From Alistipes sp. (GTDB lineage Bacteria > Bacteroidota > Bacteroidia > Bacteroidales > Rikenellaceae), in assembly GCA_017621455.1 (NCBI GenBank), contig JAGATC010000003.1:1-64000 (forward strand): a stretch of 64,000 bases of DNA. The letters are read 5' to 3'. The notes under the pieces were generated by a model, which was not told where the DNA came from, searched no databases, and saw nothing but the letters and a program-made list of their open reading frames with translations. The first letter of the stretch is position 1, and each line of letters opens with the position of its first letter. The position numbers and the translations under genes are program-made. Below, piece by piece: positions 61,652-64,000 of this stretch.

Positions 61652-62371
61652 TTAAAGCGGTTTAATGTCGCCACCAAAGAGGGTGATTGCCGAGCGGAGT
61701 ATGACGGGCTCTACGGCATAGAGAATCTTGCCTCCTGTCGAGGTCTTAGCCTCCAGACGCTCCGAGGCGTAGACCTTAACCATGGCGTTGTGTGCCGACT
61801 GAGCTACGGTAGATATGGTTGTTAGCTTCGATGCGTTATAGTCGGCGGTAGATATATCCGCTGTCTGGTAGTGAGCACTGCCCGAAAGCACTATGCAGCA
61901 ACGTCCCGAGGCGATAACGACGATGTCGAGAGCGTCGATGTCGGCAACGAAGTGTGAGTCGTTCGTGATGTTAAGGTCGAGGAGCGACGAGGTGAGCGTG
62001 CCCTCAACCGTGACATCGGCCTTAGAGATGGAGATGTCGGTAAGCTCGTTGAAGTAGACCTCCACCTCGGTGATGGTCTCGCGCTTAGAGTCGCTGCGTT
62101 CGTCGATTTTTAGGATGCCACCATCCCTCTTAATCACCTCAAACGTGAACTTCGAGGTGTAGCAACCCTTGGTGTCATAGACGATGTAGGGTGTCTCGGT
62201 GCTATCTATCTTGATTAGCTTGAGCTTGATGGGGGCGTTGACGTCGATAGCGCAGAAGCTCGATAGGCGCTCGGTGATGGGACCACTCTGAGTTATGATA
62301 CCCTCAGGCTCTTGTGCCCATAGGGTGAGTGCGCTGAATATGGCGAATATCGTTAGAAACAACCTTTTCAT
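61652..62371 (-). CDS. DUF2807 (GIN domain) exported protein
   Basis: 239 residues from the ATG at 62371. A signal peptide ends LWAQ. The mature part is a right-handed beta-helix-like DUF2807 repeat domain: INAPIKLKLIKIDS-like entry, EVYFNELTDISISKADVTVEG, LLDLNITNDSHFVADI. These proteins are common in Bacteroidetes envelopes with unknown role. It stands between the HAD phosphatase and addB. Confidence 0.85.
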   Translation of the reverse strand: MKRLFLTIFAIFSALTLWAQEPEGIITQSGPITERLSSFCAIDVNAPIKLKLIKIDSTETPYIVYDTKGCYTSKFTFEVIKRDGGILKIDERSDSKRETITEVEVYFNELTDISISKADVTVEGTLTSSLLDLNITNDSHFVADIDALDIVVIASGRCCIVLSGSAHYQTADISTADYNASKLTTISTVAQSAHNAMVKVYASERLEAKTSTGGKILYAVEPVILRSAITLFGGDIKPL

Positions 62372-62407
62372 GGCATCTAAATTTATAGTTTCAAATGCTA
62401 AAGTAAT

Positions 62408-62439
62408 AAAAAAATGGCAATCCACCAAATGAATTGCCA
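62408..62439 (-). terminator. Terminator after the HAD phosphatase gene
   Basis: On the minus strand a 7-bp stem (62433-62439 with 62415-62421) is followed by seven T residues. Confidence 0.75.
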
Positions 62440-62491
62440 CTTTTTATCTATTCTTAATAGATAGCTGCTCGTTCGTTGAAACTTTTGAGCG

Positions 62492-63052
62492 TTACAACGA
62501 TATTTTAACAACCGAGGCGCCGCTGCGCTCCGCAGCCTCCAGCCCCACGGCAGAGTCCTCGAATATGATGGTCTCGGCGGGTGTCGCTCCCTCAATCTCC
62601 ATGGCGCGGAGGAAGCACTCTGGGTGGGGCTTGGATTGTGGTACGTCGTCACCCGAAATAATGCCGTCGATGCCAGAGTCGAGCTTTAAGTAACGCATCA
62701 CATTGGTGATGTTATCTATGTGACCAGTAGACACTATCCACACCTTTGCTCCCATATTGCGCATCATTTTGCACCACTCCCAAAGTGGGGTGTTGAGCTT
62801 GACGCTATGGAAGTAGTTGGGGTAGAGCTCTACCTTACGAGCACGAACCTTTAGGGCTAACTCCTCGTTGTAGATGCCTACCGACTGCATGAACTCCTGG
62901 CAGCGCATGCCAAAATATTTTGTTGAGTAGTCCTCGAGTGTGAGCGTGATGCCCACCTCGCTGAGTGCCTCGATGTATGCCTCGCCATTGGCGCGGCAAG
63001 TGTCGGCTAAGGTGCCGTCAAAGTCTAATAGAATTAACTTTATGTGAGCCAT
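62492..63052 (-). CDS. HAD-superfamily phosphatase (beta-phosphoglucomutase/phosphoglycolate type)
   Basis: 186 residues from the ATG at 63052, one base after the M23 peptidase stop. Motif I is LLDFDGTLADT (nucleophile Asp), motif II WIVSTG, motif III-IV SGDDVPQSKPHPECFL and IFEDSAVGLEAA. The cap domain lies between motifs I and II. It could act on a small sugar phosphate; substrate unassigned. Confidence 0.9.
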   Translation of the reverse strand: MAHIKLILLDFDGTLADTCRANGEAYIEALSEVGITLTLEDYSTKYFGMRCQEFMQSVGIYNEELALKVRARKVELYPNYFHSVKLNTPLWEWCKMMRNMGAKVWIVSTGHIDNITNVMRYLKLDSGIDGIISGDDVPQSKPHPECFLRAMEIEGATPAETIIFEDSAVGLEAAERSGASVVKISL

Positions 63053-63053
63053 G

Positions 63054-63998
63054 TTAATCGAATGATTGCATGCTTGATAGCGCAATGCGTATGATGCGCT
63101 GATACTCTTCGGCATTAAGCTCTAAGAAGAAGTAGTGTACGGGGTCTACGCGCATGCTGTTGTAGATAACTTCGTAGTGGAGATGTGGCGCAAACGATAG
63201 GCCACTATTGCCCGATAGGGCGATGATGTCGCCACGTTTTACGCTCTGCCCACTCTTTACGCGTATATCCAAGAGGTGGCTGTACGATGTCTGGTAGCCA
63301 TTGCCGTGGTCGATGGTGATGGCTTTGCCGTGGGTAGTATTCTTCTCCGAGAGCGACTGTACGATGCCATCTGCTGTGGCAAAAACAGGCGTTCCCTCAG
63401 GTATAAGGTAATCTACGCCATGATGCTCACGCATAGCGCGATGGAATGGGTTAATTAAAGGCTTTTTACCCGCAGCAAGTAGGGTGAGCTGACGATTGTT
63501 GACGGGTTGAATTGCTGGTATGCAATCGATTGATAGTGAGCTGGTCTCGAGTGTATACATCATATCCTCGTAGGAGCGAGTAAGGGCATCTTTGTCAGCC
63601 TCAGCCTTTTGCACGCGGTTATCTAACTCGGTGAGTAGCTCGTCGTTATCCATGTTGATAAGACTCTCGTGTAGCTCGATGCGACGCTGGTCGTCATCTA
63701 TGGTTAGGTCGTAAGGGTTAGACTCGAAGAGTTTGCGGAAGACGTTCTCATCGCGCCTAATTACATTATCCATTACTTCATTTAACTCTGCGTAACGCTC
63801 TGTCATGTCGCTATATTCGCTACGTAGCTCGTCGGTGGAGTGGCGTAGCTCATACTCGGCAGGCATGTCTACGGTAAATAGTATGACAACATACCACGCA
63901 GCAATCATGGCAAGCCACACCAAGATGTTGATGGTGACGCTTAGGATGCGATACTTGCGCTTCGATAATTTAGTTGATATGTTGCTCTTAAGTCCCAT
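63054..63998 (-). CDS. M23 family peptidoglycan endopeptidase, membrane anchored
   Basis: 314 residues from the ATG at 63998, 2 bases from the window edge, so a longer N-terminus cannot be excluded. One membrane helix (ILVWLAMIAAWYVVILF, about residues 25-42) is followed by a coiled coil (about 50-155) and an M23 domain. Zinc ligands are the His and Asp of HHGVDYL and the last His of HLHYEV; YSHL carries the catalytic His. It probably cuts peptidoglycan crosslinks near the membrane. Confidence 0.92.
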   Translation of the reverse strand: MGLKSNISTKLSKRKYRILSVTINILVWLAMIAAWYVVILFTVDMPAEYELRHSTDELRSEYSDMTERYAELNEVMDNVIRRDENVFRKLFESNPYDLTIDDDQRRIELHESLINMDNDELLTELDNRVQKAEADKDALTRSYEDMMYTLETSSLSIDCIPAIQPVNNRQLTLLAAGKKPLINPFHRAMREHHGVDYLIPEGTPVFATADGIVQSLSEKNTTHGKAITIDHGNGYQTSYSHLLDIRVKSGQSVKRGDIIALSGNSGLSFAPHLHYEVIYNSMRVDPVHYFFLELNAEEYQRIIRIALSSMQSFD

Positions 63999-64000
63999 TA

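Noticed and set aside
1..64000. CRISPR array, rRNA operon, insertion sequence or prophage
   Set aside because: I looked for spaced short repeats, rRNA signatures, transposase or phage genes and saw none.

Overview
The window is chromosomal DNA of a Bacteroidales bacterium, most likely a gut member of the Rikenellaceae (Alistipes-like); the genus is inference. Support: promoter boxes of the Bacteroidetes type (TAnnTTTG, several with a TTG or TTTG about 19 bases upstream), almost no Shine-Dalgarno sequences, many short lipoproteins, and Bacteroidetes-typical families (DUF4837, DUF3127, Rho with a long acidic insert, a separate recF-DUF721 pair, a TPR/lumazine-synthase-like pair).

Layout. 1-2 kb: ruvA and two envelope lipoproteins (minus). 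2-5.5 kb: OmpH/Skp-like lipoprotein and mutS. 5.54-5.83 kb: a 296-bp near-palindrome between the convergent genes mutS and dnaA. 5.8-9.4 kb: dnaA and a phosphohexomutase. 9.4-12.8 kb: a subtilisin-like protease lipoprotein and a second lipoprotein. 13-20.4 kb: a minus-strand run trpS, ClC channel, ychF, SIMPL protein, gltX, galM. 20.6-28.7 kb: oxyR, then a plus-strand operon rsfS, ftsH, cdsA, psd, AI-2E-family exporter, riboflavin kinase, ispE. 28.7-33.5 kb: minus run with alpha/beta hydrolase, membrane-anchored MurF-like ligase, ddl, radical SAM protein, DUF3127. 33.6-38.9 kb: lumazine-synthase-like protein, TPR protein, recF, DUF721, DUF4837, polysaccharide deacetylase, ubiX, a small conserved protein. 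39.0-41.4 kb: a two-gene accessory module, a membrane TIR protein plus a secreted partner. 41.6-45.9 kb: tRNA-Leu, miaA, a pRiA4b-ORF3-like protein, rho, an S1/P1 nuclease. 46.0-46.5 kb: tRNA-His and a duplicated copy of its 3' end and terminator. 46.5-51 kb: two FKBP lipoproteins, NhaD-type antiporter, arginase-family protein with lost metal ligands. 51-64 kb: pdxB, then a minus-strand stack M23 peptidase, HAD phosphatase, DUF2807 protein, addB, addA, ABC exporter, HprK-like kinase, S26-type peptidase, ispF.

Most genes are housekeeping: DNA repair and replication (ruvA, mutS, dnaA, recF, addAB), translation, phospholipid and isoprenoid synthesis, and cell wall. The strongest candidate for an undescribed system is the TIR module at 39012-41436. 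Its first protein has the topology of a Toll-like receptor: cytoplasmic TIR with the candidate catalytic Glu, one membrane helix, and an extracytoplasmic domain. The next gene encodes a secreted protein that by eye resembles that same outer domain. Other points worth a second look are the giant palindrome, the tRNA-His duplication, the arginase pseudoenzyme, the degenerate lumazine synthase, and the ABC/HprK/S26 set embedded in the addBA operon.
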